Below are positions 26,436 through 35,180 of a stretch of DNA of 64,000 bases, piece by piece; the first letter of the stretch is position 1, and each line of letters starts with the position of its first letter. The position numbers and the translations under genes were made by a program. The notes beneath the pieces were generated by a model, which was not told the DNA's origin, made no database searches, and saw only the letters and a program-made list of their open reading frames with translations. Origin of the DNA: Synechococcus sp. Tobar12-5m-g (lineage in GTDB: Bacteria > Cyanobacteriota > Cyanobacteriia > PCC-6307 > Cyanobiaceae); the NCBI RefSeq assembly GCF_024345415.1, contig NZ_JAGQBB010000013.1:1-64000 (forward strand), in the 5' to 3' direction.

Positions 26436-27767
26436 TCAATCGGACCGGATGGATCGGTTCTGCCGATCCGGCAATTGTCCCGCTTCTGCCAGGGCATTGA
26501 GGGCCCGCTCCAGGGCCAGCTCCGCGTGGCAGCGGTGGGTGCCGCCCTGGCTGAACAGCACATAGGGGGGGCGCAGGGGGCCGTCGGCGGAGAACTCGCT
26601 GGTGCTGCCGTCGATGAAGCTGCCCCCCGCCATCACCAGCTCGCTGGCATAGCCGGGCATCGGGGCCGGCACCGGATCGAGGTAGGCCCCCACCGGCGAG
26701 CAGGCCTGAAAGGCCCGGCACACCGTTTGCAGGGGTGGGGCCGCCCCGAACTGCACCGCCTGGATCACGTCGCCGCGCTCCCCCCCTGGCAGCGGTTGGA
26801 CCGCATAGCCCAGGCCGTCGAACACCGCCGCCACCAGCTCGGCGCTGATCAGGGCCTCGGCCACCATCTGGGGGGCCAGGAACAGCCCCTGGAACAGCAG
26901 GCGGTAGAGATCGAAACCGGTGCCGCCCTCGCTGCCGATGCCGGGGGCGGTAAGGCGGCAGCAGGCTTGCTCCACCAGCTCGGCGCGGCCGGCCACATAG
27001 CCCCCGGTGGGGGCGATCGTGCCGCCGGGGTTCTTGATCAAGGAGCCGGCGATCAGGTCGGCCCCCACCGCCGGCGGCTCGCAGGCCTCAACGAATTCGC
27101 CATAGCAGTTGTCCACGAAGCAGACGCAGCTGGGCTGGAGCGCCTTGACCCGCTCGATCAGCTCCCCGATCGCCGCCAGGCGCAGGGAGGGGCGCCAGCT
27201 GTAGCCGCAGCTGCGCTGGATCAGCACCAGGCGGGTCGGCACCGCCAGGGCATCGGCCAGCCCGGCGCTGTCCACCATCCCGTTGGGTTCGAGGCGGAGC
27301 TCGTCGTAGTGAATGCCGAACTCGGCCAGGGAGCCCTGGCCGGTGCCGCGCAGACCGATCACCTCCTCCAGGGTGTCGTAGGGGCGGCCGGTGAGGGCCA
27401 GCAGGCGATCGCCGGGACGCAGCACCCCGAACAGGGCGGCGGCGATGGCATGGGTGCCGCTGACGAACTGCAGCCGCACGGCCGCGGCCTCGGCCCCGAG
27501 CACCCGGGCGAAGACCCGGTCCAGCACCGCTCGGCCCAGGTCGCCGTGGCCATAGCCGCTCACCGACGCGAAGTGGTGGGGCCCCAGCCGCTCGGCCGCA
27601 AAGGCCGCCAGGACCCTGGCCAGCCCCCCCTTGACCGCGGTGGTGTGCAGGGCCGCCAGGGGGGCGATCCGTTCCGCCGCGGCGGCGACCCGATCCACCG
27701 CCCAGGCGGAGACGGCCTGCGGGTCCGCGCCGCTGCGCCCTTCCCCACCCGGTTCCCGCCCGTCCAT
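26436..27767 (-). CDS. Methionine gamma-lyase / aluminium-resistance family PLP enzyme
   Basis: 443 residues. A PLP-dependent fold-type I enzyme of the YnbB group: FASVSGYGHGDLGRAVLDRV, QFVSGTHAIAAALFGVLRPG, CVCFVDNCYGEFVEACEPPA, and the PLP lysine in DLIAGSLIKNPGGTIAPTGG near residue 243. Family members are annotated as cystathionine/methionine lyases or aluminium-resistance proteins; the physiological substrate is not established. First gene before gcvH and gcvP on the minus strand, so possibly transcribed with them. Start ATG 27767, alternative 27785. Confidence 0.88.
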   Translation of the reverse strand: MDGREPGGEGRSGADPQAVSAWAVDRVAAAAERIAPLAALHTTAVKGGLARVLAAFAAERLGPHHFASVSGYGHGDLGRAVLDRVFARVLGAEAAAVRLQFVSGTHAIAAALFGVLRPGDRLLALTGRPYDTLEEVIGLRGTGQGSLAEFGIHYDELRLEPNGMVDSAGLADALAVPTRLVLIQRSCGYSWRPSLRLAAIGELIERVKALQPSCVCFVDNCYGEFVEACEPPAVGADLIAGSLIKNPGGTIAPTGGYVAGRAELVEQACCRLTAPGIGSEGGTGFDLYRLLFQGLFLAPQMVAEALISAELVAAVFDGLGYAVQPLPGGERGDVIQAVQFGAAPPLQTVCRAFQACSPVGAYLDPVPAPMPGYASELVMAGGSFIDGSTSEFSADGPLRPPYVLFSQGGTHRCHAELALERALNALAEAGQLPDRQNRSIRSD

Positions 27768-27971
27768 GGCCCATCGCATCACCAACCAGCCATCGTGCCG
27801 TGGCCCCTCACCCTCACCGCTAGATTTCGGTTTGTTCGATCGGCGCCATCACGCCGTTCTCCCAGGTTCAGGTGATCAGCTCCGCCCCCCATGGGGCTCC
27901 CTGACGTGGGCCAGGCCCGCCGATGGCGCGGGGGTGGATGCCACAACCTGCCCACTACCGCGAGAGTTCAT

Positions 27972-28970
27972 TTGGTTGCCGCCTCAGACACCGCCAAGGC
28001 CCCGTACCCACCGGGCACTTCCCCTTCCCTTCCCAAGCTGCACACCGTGGGTGTGCACGCCTCCGATCACCAGGAGGAGGCCATCCGCAACGCCGTCCAT
28101 GCCCGGCGTGCTCCCCTTCCTCCCAAGCAGCGCCCCTACAAGCTCGGTACCACCGGTTTCATGCTGGTGATGCACGTGGGTGCCGTGGCGGCGCTGCTGC
28201 CCCGCTTCTGGAGCTGGCAGGCGGTGGTCGTGATGGCGCTGCTCTACTGGACCACGGTGCTGGGGGTCACCCTCGGGCTGCACCGCCTGCTGGCCCACCG
28301 CAGCTTCGTGGCGCCGAAATGGCTGGAGCGCACCCTGGTGCTGATGGGCAGCCTCGCCTGCCAGAGCGGCCCGATCGAATGGGTGGGGCTGCACCGCCAC
28401 CATCACAAGTATTCCGACCAACCCAACGACCACCACGACGCCGGTCGCGGCCTCTGGTGGAGCCACAGCGACTGGATGCTGCACGAGATCCCGGCGGTGC
28501 TGCAGGTGGAGCGCTTCACCGGCGACCTGCAGCGGGATCCCTACTACCGCTGGCTGGATCGCTGGTTCCTGTTGCTGCAGCTGCCCCTCGGCGCCGCCCT
28601 CTGGTGGTACGGGGAGCGGGCCGGTGTCCATGGGGGCGGCCTCGGTTTGGTCCTCTGGGCGATTCCCCTGCGCCTGGTGGTCGTCTATCACGTCACCTGG
28701 CTGGTGAACAGTGCCACCCACGCCTTCGGCTACCGCAACTTCGACAGCCCCGACCTCTCGCGCAACTGCTGGTGGGTGGCGATCCTCTCGTTCGGTGAGG
28801 GCTGGCACAACAACCACCACGCCCACCCCTCCAGCGCCCGCCACGGCTTGCGCTGGTTCGAGTTCGACATCACCTGGCAGCACATCCGGCTGCTGCAATG
28901 GCTGGGCCTGGCCCGCCGGGTTCGCGTCGCCCGTTATGGTCCGGCCGGTTCCGCCGCCACCAGTTCCTGA
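27972..28970 (+). CDS. Acyl-lipid / acyl-CoA delta-9-type desaturase
   Basis: About 332 residues if started at TTG 27972 (after GAGAG); ATG 27891 gives 27 more residues that look non-coding, so the start is uncertain. Three histidine boxes are present: HRLLAHRSF, HRHHHKYSD and GEGWHNNHHAHP, in a four-helix membrane protein. In cyanobacteria DesC-type enzymes introduce the delta-9 double bond into membrane lipid acyl chains. A second copy lies 0.8 kb downstream. An intrinsic terminator lies 27 bases after its stop, inside the convergent neighbour. Confidence 0.9.
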   Translation: MVAASDTAKAPYPPGTSPSLPKLHTVGVHASDHQEEAIRNAVHARRAPLPPKQRPYKLGTTGFMLVMHVGAVAALLPRFWSWQAVVVMALLYWTTVLGVTLGLHRLLAHRSFVAPKWLERTLVLMGSLACQSGPIEWVGLHRHHHKYSDQPNDHHDAGRGLWWSHSDWMLHEIPAVLQVERFTGDLQRDPYYRWLDRWFLLLQLPLGAALWWYGERAGVHGGGLGLVLWAIPLRLVVVYHVTWLVNSATHAFGYRNFDSPDLSRNCWWVAILSFGEGWHNNHHAHPSSARHGLRWFEFDITWQHIRLLQWLGLARRVRVARYGPAGSAATSS

Positions 28971-29701
28971 CGGATCGCCACCGCCAGCTCGGGGGTGCCC
29001 GCCTGCTTCTGCAGGCGGGCTTTTCGGCGCAGGGCCTCCAGGAACTGATCGGCACTGAGTTCCGGTTCGCTGGCGACCCCAAGGGCCACCAGGGTGCGGT
29101 GCAGATCGAGCAGTTCGCCGTCGAGTTCGGCGGAGCTGTAATCGCGCTGGCCAGCCATGACCGCGGCAAAGCGCTCGCGCCGCTGGGCCTTCTCCACGGG
29201 ATAGGCGGCCAGGATCGGCTCCCGACAGGCGCGCCAGGGCTGCCCGGCGCTGAGCAGCTCCGCCAGGGCCGCACTGAGCGCGGCCGCTTCGTCCTCACCG
29301 ATGCGGAGGTCGAAGGCGGCCGGCGGCTGCCGCATCCCCACAAAGATCTCCAGCAGCGGACCAGGGCCGAGCGGGGCACCGTCGTCGCCGAGCAGGGGCA
29401 GATCGCCTTCCTGCAGCGCCGCCGCCAGCTCGGGGTGACCCGCCAGGGAGCTGGCCCGGGCGCCGTCGCCGTCGGCCAGCCACTGGTTGATGCGCCCGAG
29501 GGCCAGGAACACCTCCGGGCCCGGGGCCGCCAGCTTGCGGTTGCGGAGCATCGACACCTGGGAGTTGTGGATGCGGCCGAGATCGAGAACAGTGGCTAAG
29601 CCGGGGAGAACGCGGTGGGACCAGCCATTGCGCTCATGCCAGGCTTTGATCAGATGCGCAAATGCCTCGCGCCCTGATGCGATTTCTTCCTGGTATCCCA
29701 C
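28934..29701 (-). CDS. Conserved-looking protein with HTH-like N-terminus
   Basis: 255 residues. The N-terminus FAHLIKAWHERNGWSHRVLP then GLATVLDLGRIHNSQVSMLR resembles a Xre-type helix-turn-helix (ending HNSQVSMLRNRKL), and the rest is helical with no cysteine motifs or membrane segments. Family not recognised; DNA binding is inference. It lies between two desaturase genes: its 3' end overlaps the first by 37 bases and it is divergent from the second, 31 bases away, so it could regulate desaturation. Confidence 0.6.
   Translation of the reverse strand: MGYQEEIASGREAFAHLIKAWHERNGWSHRVLPGLATVLDLGRIHNSQVSMLRNRKLAAPGPEVFLALGRINQWLADGDGARASSLAGHPELAAALQEGDLPLLGDDGAPLGPGPLLEIFVGMRQPPAAFDLRIGEDEAAALSAALAELLSAGQPWRACREPILAAYPVEKAQRRERFAAVMAGQRDYSSAELDGELLDLHRTLVALGVASEPELSADQFLEALRRKARLQKQAGTPELAVAIRQELVAAEPAGP
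28997..29024 (+). terminator. Intrinsic terminator inside convergent gene
   Basis: GCCCGCCTGC (28997-29006), loop TTCT, GCAGGCGGGC (29011-29020), TTTT. A perfect ten-pair stem with a T run on the plus strand only, 27 bases after the desaturase stop. It lies within the coding sequence of the minus-strand gene. Confidence 0.75.
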
Positions 29702-29732
29702 TCGATATGGATTCTTACTGTTACCATTCTAA

Positions 29733-30734
29733 ATGACTGATCAGGAACCTCTCCCCATGACGCTCTCCCCCCTTCGCCCTGGGCTGGCTCCACCACCCAA
29801 CCTGTTGGCCCGCCCCCTGGGGGTGGCCACGTCGGCCACCGCCGCCCAGTCCCTGCCAAAGGCCAGGGCCCTGCATCGGCCCCGCCGCGGTGAACCCGTC
29901 CCCGTCACGGTGAAGGGACGCAACTGGACGGTGATCGGCTTCATGGTGGTGATCCACGTGCTGGCGCTGGTGGCCCTGCTGCCCCAGTTCTGGAGCGTGC
30001 CCGCCGCGGCCAGTTTCCTGATTCTCTACTGGGTCACCGCCTGTCTGGGGGTCACGGTGGGCTACCACCGGCTGCTGGCCCACCGTTCCTTCAAGCTGCC
30101 CCACTGGCTGGAGCGCGTCTTCGCCACCTGCGGCGCCCTCAGCTGCCAGCACGGTCCGATCGACTGGGTGGGGCTGCACCGCCACCACCATAAGTTCTCC
30201 GATACGGATGCGGATCACCACAACAGCCACCGGGGCTTCTGGTGGAGCCACATGGCCTGGATGTTCGAGGAAATCCCTGCGGCCGCCGCAATCCCCCGGC
30301 TCACCGGCGATCTGGCCCGCGACCCCTACTACCGCTGGCTGAACAAGAACTTCCTGCTGCTGCAGGTGCCCCTGGGCCTGCTGCTGTTCGCCATCGGCAC
30401 CCTCACCGGCGCGGGCGGCTGGGCCCTGGTGCTCTGGGGCATCCCCCTGCGCCTGGTGGTGGTGTATCAGTGCACCTGGCTGGTGAACAGCGCCACCCAC
30501 CGCTGGGGCCAGGTCAGCTACGCCAGCGGTGACGGCTCCCGCAACAACCCCTGGGTGGCGGCGCTCACCTTCGGCGAGGGCTGGCACAACAACCACCATG
30601 CCTTCCCCCATTCGGCCCGCCACGGCCTCGAAGCGGGCCAGATCGATCTCACCTGGCAGCACATCCGCCTGCTGCGCAGGCTTGGCCTGGCCACCGAGGT
30701 GAGGTTGCCGGCTGCACACCATCCAGTGGCCTAG
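29733..30734 (+). CDS. Delta-9-type fatty acid desaturase, second copy
   Basis: 333 residues. Same architecture as the copy at 28 kb, with boxes HRLLAHRSF, HRHHHKFSD and GEGWHNNHHAFP and near-identical segments such as GDLARDPYYRWL and WGIPLRLVVVYQCTWLVNSA. N-terminal 60 residues diverge and are Pro/Ala-rich. An alternative ATG lies at 29757. Membrane enzyme altering acyl-chain unsaturation; having two copies may allow different substrates or temperature responses. The TATTCT-like stretch before the start lies in an A+T-rich patch. Confidence 0.9.
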   Translation: MTDQEPLPMTLSPLRPGLAPPPNLLARPLGVATSATAAQSLPKARALHRPRRGEPVPVTVKGRNWTVIGFMVVIHVLALVALLPQFWSVPAAASFLILYWVTACLGVTVGYHRLLAHRSFKLPHWLERVFATCGALSCQHGPIDWVGLHRHHHKFSDTDADHHNSHRGFWWSHMAWMFEEIPAAAAIPRLTGDLARDPYYRWLNKNFLLLQVPLGLLLFAIGTLTGAGGWALVLWGIPLRLVVVYQCTWLVNSATHRWGQVSYASGDGSRNNPWVAALTFGEGWHNNHHAFPHSARHGLEAGQIDLTWQHIRLLRRLGLATEVRLPAAHHPVA

Positions 30735-30758
30735 GCTGGCAGATCGCATTCGATTTCC

Positions 30759-31217
30759 ATGGCCAAACGCGTATCCGTCGTCCTCAACGAAGACGTTCTC
30801 AGCCTCGGCAAGAACGGTGAACTGGTGGAGGTGGCCCCCGGCTATGCCCGCAACTTCCTGCTTCCCCTGGGCAAGGCCGTGCCGGTGACCCCGGCTGTGC
30901 TGCGCCAGGTGGAGCACCGCCGGGCCAAGGAGGCCGAGCGCCAGGCTGCCCTCAAGGCGGAGGCCGAAGCGTTCCGCACCGCTCTGGTCACGATCGGCCG
31001 CTTCACCGTCAAGAAGCAGACCGGTGGCGATGACGTGCTCTTCGGCACCGTGACCAACGGTGATGTGGCCGAAGCGATCGAAGCGGCCACCAAGAAAGAG
31101 CTCGACCGCCGCGACATCCTGGTCCCCGAGATCCACCGCACCGGCTCCTACAAGGTGCAGGTGAAGCTCCACCCCGAGGTGGTGGCCGAGATCAACCTCG
31201 AGGTGGCCAGCCACTGA
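30759..31217 (+). CDS. rplI: 50S ribosomal protein L9
   Basis: 152 residues, complete. [20 protein letters not shown] then [20 protein letters not shown] is the N-terminal L9 rRNA-binding domain; the long linker helix and the C-terminal domain ([20 protein letters not shown]) follow. A component of the large ribosomal subunit. Just upstream of dnaB, a widely conserved gene order. Confidence 0.98.
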   Translation: MAKRVSVVLNEDVLSLGKNGELVEVAPGYARNFLLPLGKAVPVTPAVLRQVEHRRAKEAERQAALKAEAEAFRTALVTIGRFTVKKQTGGDDVLFGTVTNGDVAEAIEAATKKELDRRDILVPEIHRTGSYKVQVKLHPEVVAEINLEVASH

Positions 31218-31308
31218 GGCCAGCCATCGAGTCCTGGGGTTGCTCCAGGCCACCGGTTTGGCATGGATCGCCACCGGATCTCCGCCCAGCAGCGCCTAGC
31301 CTTGGCCC

Positions 31309-32742
31309 ATGGTGAGCCTTCCCCTGCCAGCGCCGGACGGCCCGGCACCTGAACCCGGCCCGGCCCTGGCCCCGCTGCAGCGGCGCCGCTCCCGCGACCA
31401 GGCCGAGGCCCGCTTCGAAGCCCTTCCCGACCAGGTGCCGCCCCAGAACCTGGAGGCGGAGGAGGCGGTGCTGGGCGGCATCCTGCTCGACCCCGATGCC
31501 CTCGGCCGGATCGCCGACCTGCTTCGGCCCGAGGCCTTCTATCTGGGCGCCCACCGCGAGATCTACCGCACCGCCCTGATGCTGCACAGCCAGGGCAAAC
31601 CCACCGACCTCACCGCCATGGCGGCCTGGCTGGCCGACACCGGCCAACTGGAGAAGGTGGGTGGCAGCAACCGGCTGGTGGAGCTGGTGGAGCGCACCCT
31701 CAGCACCGCCTCGATCGACCAGGTGGCCCGCCTGGTGATGGACAAATACCTGAGGCGGCAGCTGATCCGCTCCGGCAACGAGGTGATCCGGCTCGGCTTC
31801 GACCAGGCCAAGCCGATGGACCAGGTGCTCGATGAGGCCGAGCAGCAGATCTTCGCGATCAGCCAGGAGAAGCCCTCTGTCGGGCTCACCCCCACCGCGG
31901 AGATCCTCACCAGCACCTTCAACGAGATCGAGAGCCGCTCCCTGGGCACCTCGGTGGCGGGCATCCCGGTGAACTTCTACGACCTCGACGCCATCACCCA
32001 GGGCCTGCAGCGCAGCGACCTGATCATCGTGGCCGGCCGGCCGGCGATGGGCAAAACCTCGATCGTGCTCAACATCGCCAAGAACGTGGCCCAGCTGCAC
32101 CAGCTGCCGGTCTGCGTGTTCTCCCTGGAGATGAGCAAGGCCCAGCTCACCTACCGGCTGCTGTCGATGGAGGTGGGCATCGAGAGCGGCCGGCTGCGCA
32201 CCGGGCGGCTGCAGCAGGAGGAGTGGCCGCTGCTGGGCCAGGGCATCAACACCCTCGGCCAGCTGCCGCTGTTCATCGACGACAAGCCCAACGCCGGCGT
32301 TCTGGAGATGCGCTCCCTCTGCCGGCGGCTGATGGCGGAGCAGGGCAAGGAGCTGGGCCTGATCGTGATCGATTACCTGCAGCTGATGGAGGGCACCACC
32401 CCCGACAACCGGGTGCAGGAGCTCTCCCGCATCACCCGGGGCCTCAAAGGCATGGCGCGGGAACTCAACGTGCCGGTGGTGGCCCTCTCCCAGCTCAGCC
32501 GCGGCGTGGAATCGCGCACCAACAAGCGGCCGATGCTCAGCGATCTACGCGAATCGGGCTCGATCGAGCAGGACGCCGACCTGGTGCTGATGATCTACCG
32601 CGACGAGTACTACAACCCGGAAACCGCTGACCGGGGTATCACCGAAGTGATCGTGACCAAGCACCGCAACGGGCCGGTGGGCACGGTGAAGCTGCTGTTC
32701 GAGCCCCAGTTCACCCGGTTCCGCAACCTGGCGGCGCCCTGA
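31309..32742 (+). CDS. dnaB: Replicative DNA helicase DnaB
   Basis: 477 residues without an intein. N-terminal primase-interaction domain (PPQNLEAEEAVLGGILLDPD) then RecA-like motor with Walker A AGRPAMGKTS near residue 245, Walker B IVIDYLQLMEG and the motif SQLSRGVESRTNKRPMLSDL. It unwinds DNA ahead of the replication fork as a hexamer. Located 92 bases after rplI. Confidence 0.98.
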   Translation: MVSLPLPAPDGPAPEPGPALAPLQRRRSRDQAEARFEALPDQVPPQNLEAEEAVLGGILLDPDALGRIADLLRPEAFYLGAHREIYRTALMLHSQGKPTDLTAMAAWLADTGQLEKVGGSNRLVELVERTLSTASIDQVARLVMDKYLRRQLIRSGNEVIRLGFDQAKPMDQVLDEAEQQIFAISQEKPSVGLTPTAEILTSTFNEIESRSLGTSVAGIPVNFYDLDAITQGLQRSDLIIVAGRPAMGKTSIVLNIAKNVAQLHQLPVCVFSLEMSKAQLTYRLLSMEVGIESGRLRTGRLQQEEWPLLGQGINTLGQLPLFIDDKPNAGVLEMRSLCRRLMAEQGKELGLIVIDYLQLMEGTTPDNRVQELSRITRGLKGMARELNVPVVALSQLSRGVESRTNKRPMLSDLRESGSIEQDADLVLMIYRDEYYNPETADRGITEVIVTKHRNGPVGTVKLLFEPQFTRFRNLAAP

Positions 32743-32781
32743 AGCCCCCGCGGACCGGACCACCTCAACCCCGCAGCAGCC

Positions 32782-33552
32782 ATGAACGAGCACCCCTTCT
32801 GGATCTGGGTCCTGGCATTCTTCGGAATCATCCTGGGCCGCTACTTCGTGGTGGCCGGCGGGTCCTACTGGCTGCTCTATGCCCGGCCCCAGCCCACCGG
32901 CCGCGACGGCACTCCGCCGCTTGCGCCTATCTCGGAGCGGGCCATCAGGGACGACATCCAGTTGTCGGTGATCGCGGCGGCGGTGTTCGCCCTGGCCACC
33001 GCCGGTGTGCTCTCGTTGCAGGCCCTGGGGCTCACCCGCCTCTACGCCCGGCCTGACCTGCATGGCTGGTGGTATCTGGGGCTCAGCTACGCGGTCGTGC
33101 TGATCCTGCAGGACGGCTACTTCTACGCCACCCACCGGCTCTTCCATCACCCCGCCCTGTTCCGCTGGCTGCATGAGGGCCATCACCGCTCAAGGCAGCC
33201 CACCCCCTGGACCTCCTTCGCCTTCGACCCGATCGAAGCGGTGGTGCAGGCGCTCTTCCTGGTGGGCGTGGTGTTCGTGATCCCCCTCCATGCCATCACC
33301 CTGGTCGCGGTGCTCTGCACGATGACCGTGTGGGCGGTGGTCAACCACCTGGGCCTCGACCGGCTTCCCCTGGGCTTCCCCCACCACTGGCTCGGCCGCT
33401 GGTTCATCGGGCCGGCCCACCATTCGCTCCACCACCGCCGCCACGGCATCCATTTCGGCCTTTATTTCACCTTCTGGGATCAGGTCTGCGGCACCGAGGA
33501 TCCCGCCTATGCCCGATCCTTCGAACTCCGCCTGAACAACGGCCCCGCCTGA
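32782..33552 (+). CDS. Sterol desaturase / fatty acid hydroxylase family protein
   Basis: 256 residues, four membrane segments. The histidine clusters of the superfamily are complete: THRLFHH, HEGHHRS, and HHSLHHRRHGIHFG. Members are di-iron membrane oxygenases acting on sterols, fatty acids or carotenoids; the substrate cannot be read from sequence. Follows dnaB by 39 bases; its 3' end overlaps the convergent FUSC gene by 46 bases. Confidence 0.9.
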   Translation: MNEHPFWIWVLAFFGIILGRYFVVAGGSYWLLYARPQPTGRDGTPPLAPISERAIRDDIQLSVIAAAVFALATAGVLSLQALGLTRLYARPDLHGWWYLGLSYAVVLILQDGYFYATHRLFHHPALFRWLHEGHHRSRQPTPWTSFAFDPIEAVVQALFLVGVVFVIPLHAITLVAVLCTMTVWAVVNHLGLDRLPLGFPHHWLGRWFIGPAHHSLHHRRHGIHFGLYFTFWDQVCGTEDPAYARSFELRLNNGPA

Positions 33553-34502
33553 GCCATGACGATCCCCACCAGCGCCAGACCCACGGCCCCGCCCAGCACC
33601 ACCAGCACGAACCGATCGAGCCCGATGCCCAGCCCCTCGCCCCCGGCCGCCGCCGTGAGCACGATCAGGGCGCAACGGCTGGCGAACGCCGCGCGGTAAT
33701 TGCGGAACGCCACCAGAGTCAGCAGGGTGAGTGCGATCCCCAGGGCGTGGAGAGCAGCGCTGCGGGGCAGCAGCAGGGACAGCAGGGCCCCCGCCGGCAA
33801 GCCCACCAGAGCGCCGACGGTTCGGTCGAGCCCTTTCTGCCGCGCCACGGTGAGCTCCCCGGTGGCCACGCTGGCCGACGACCAGATCACCCACTGGCCG
33901 AAGGGCGGCTGCCACAGGCTCACCGCCACTGCCGTGACCAGCACCGCCAGGGCTCGAACCAGGGCCTGGCGCCCCAGCCGTTGCCGCTGGGCGGGCTCCA
34001 GGGGCCAGCGTTGCCAGCCGAGGTGCCAGCCCCGGGGCGGCAGGGCCACGGAGGCCAGCAGCACGGACCCCACCGCCAGGGGAAGGCCCAGGGCCAGTAG
34101 CCGCAGCCCTTGCGCCAGGCTGAAGCCAGCGGCGTGCGCTTCGATCGAGAGGTAGAGGGCGGGGATGAAGGTGAAGCTGCCCACGGAGGTCCAGCGGGCC
34201 CCGAGGCAGGCGATCCAGAGGCTCAGGAAGCCATAGAGGCCGCACAGCAGCACGAACAACGGTGCCGAAGCCTCCACCGCGAAGAACGCCGCGATCGACA
34301 GCCCCAGCAGCAGCGCATGGACCAGCAGCAACAGCAGGGAGCGCTGGCAGCGCTCAACGCCGATCAGCAGGGCGATCGTCAGCAAACCGCCCGGGAGCAG
34401 GAGCTCCTGGCCGGTCCACCCATAAAGGAGTAGCCCGGGCAGCAAGGCGACGGTGCCCCGCAGCAGGGCTGGGCCGTCGAGCCACGCGGGGCCCTTCAGC
34501 AC
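33507..34502 (-). CDS. FUSC-like multi-pass membrane protein
   Basis: 331 residues. Two blocks of hydrophobic helices (LLRGTVALLPGLLLYGWTGQ to about residue 155; ALVRALAVLVTAVAVSLWQP to the end) joined by a basic loop. The second block, with WVIWSSASVATGELTVARQK and RTVGALVGLPAGALLSLLLP, resembles FUSC / aromatic-acid-exporter proteins, where this segment is diagnostic. Probable efflux or envelope role; substrate unknown. Overlaps the upstream isochorismatase-like gene by seven bases on the same strand. Confidence 0.8.
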   Translation of the reverse strand: MLKGPAWLDGPALLRGTVALLPGLLLYGWTGQELLLPGGLLTIALLIGVERCQRSLLLLLVHALLLGLSIAAFFAVEASAPLFVLLCGLYGFLSLWIACLGARWTSVGSFTFIPALYLSIEAHAAGFSLAQGLRLLALGLPLAVGSVLLASVALPPRGWHLGWQRWPLEPAQRQRLGRQALVRALAVLVTAVAVSLWQPPFGQWVIWSSASVATGELTVARQKGLDRTVGALVGLPAGALLSLLLPRSAALHALGIALTLLTLVAFRNYRAAFASRCALIVLTAAAGGEGLGIGLDRFVLVVLGGAVGLALVGIVMAQAGPLFRRSSKDRA

Positions 34503-35089
34503 GGATCGGGCAGGTCGCCTGGATCAGCCAGATCAGCGGAGCGCACCACAGTGGCCAGGCGGGAGAGCTGCTCGATCGAGCGCTCGTGCTCATCCCGGGT
34601 CGCCGCTGCGCAGGCGTCCTCCACCAGCACGATCCGGTGGTCCCGGTCGTGCCCCTCCCGGGCCGCCGCCTGCAGGGCCCAGGCGGTGCTGACGCCCCCC
34701 AGCAGCAGCCGCTCGATCCCGGCGGCCCGCAGCATCACAGCGAGGGCGGTGCCGTGGAAGGGGCTCAGCCGATGCTTCACCAGCACCAGATCACTGGGCT
34801 CCACCGCCAGCTCCGCATGGAACTCGGTGCCCCACTGGCCCAACCGCAGGGCACCAAGCTCCCGGGCCCGAGCGAAGATCGGTGCGTGGACAGGCAACTC
34901 CGGGTAGCCGGCGCTGAAGCCCACCTTCACCAGCATCGTGGGCCAGCCCTGACGGCGGGCCAAGGCCAGGGCCCGGTTGGCGGCCTCCAGCACCCCGCGC
35001 CGTTCCACCTCGGCGGCGCAGGTAGGCATCGCTCCGGCAGGGTGGGTGATGTCGTTGATCAAATCGATCAACACCAAGGCGGTGCGCAT
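34496..35089 (-). CDS. Isochorismatase-fold protein lacking catalytic cysteine
   Basis: 197 residues from ATG 35089. [20 protein letters not shown] supplies the catalytic Asp, [20 protein letters not shown] the catalytic Lys, and [20 protein letters not shown] the third motif. In amidase-type cysteine hydrolases that motif reads GV.T..CV; here the Cys position is Ala. Loss of Cys is normal in true isochorismatases (PhzD/EntB type), so activity on a non-amide substrate or a non-catalytic role is possible. Co-transcribed with the FUSC-like gene. Confidence 0.85.
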   Translation of the reverse strand: MRTALVLIDLINDITHPAGAMPTCAAEVERRGVLEAANRALALARRQGWPTMLVKVGFSAGYPELPVHAPIFARARELGALRLGQWGTEFHAELAVEPSDLVLVKHRLSPFHGTALAVMLRAAGIERLLLGGVSTAWALQAAAREGHDRDHRIVLVEDACAAATRDEHERSIEQLSRLATVVRSADLADPGDLPDPC

Positions 35090-35180
35090 GGGCGGGCGCC
35101 TCAGCCGCAGGGCCCCCATCATCAGGCGTCGGCCAGGGGCGGCAGCCCCAACTCCCCCTGAGCCGCCATACATTCAAGCG

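Noticed and set aside
29721-31274. 517-residue minus-strand open frame
   Set aside because: Spans the second desaturase and rplI on the opposite strand; both of those are certain genes.
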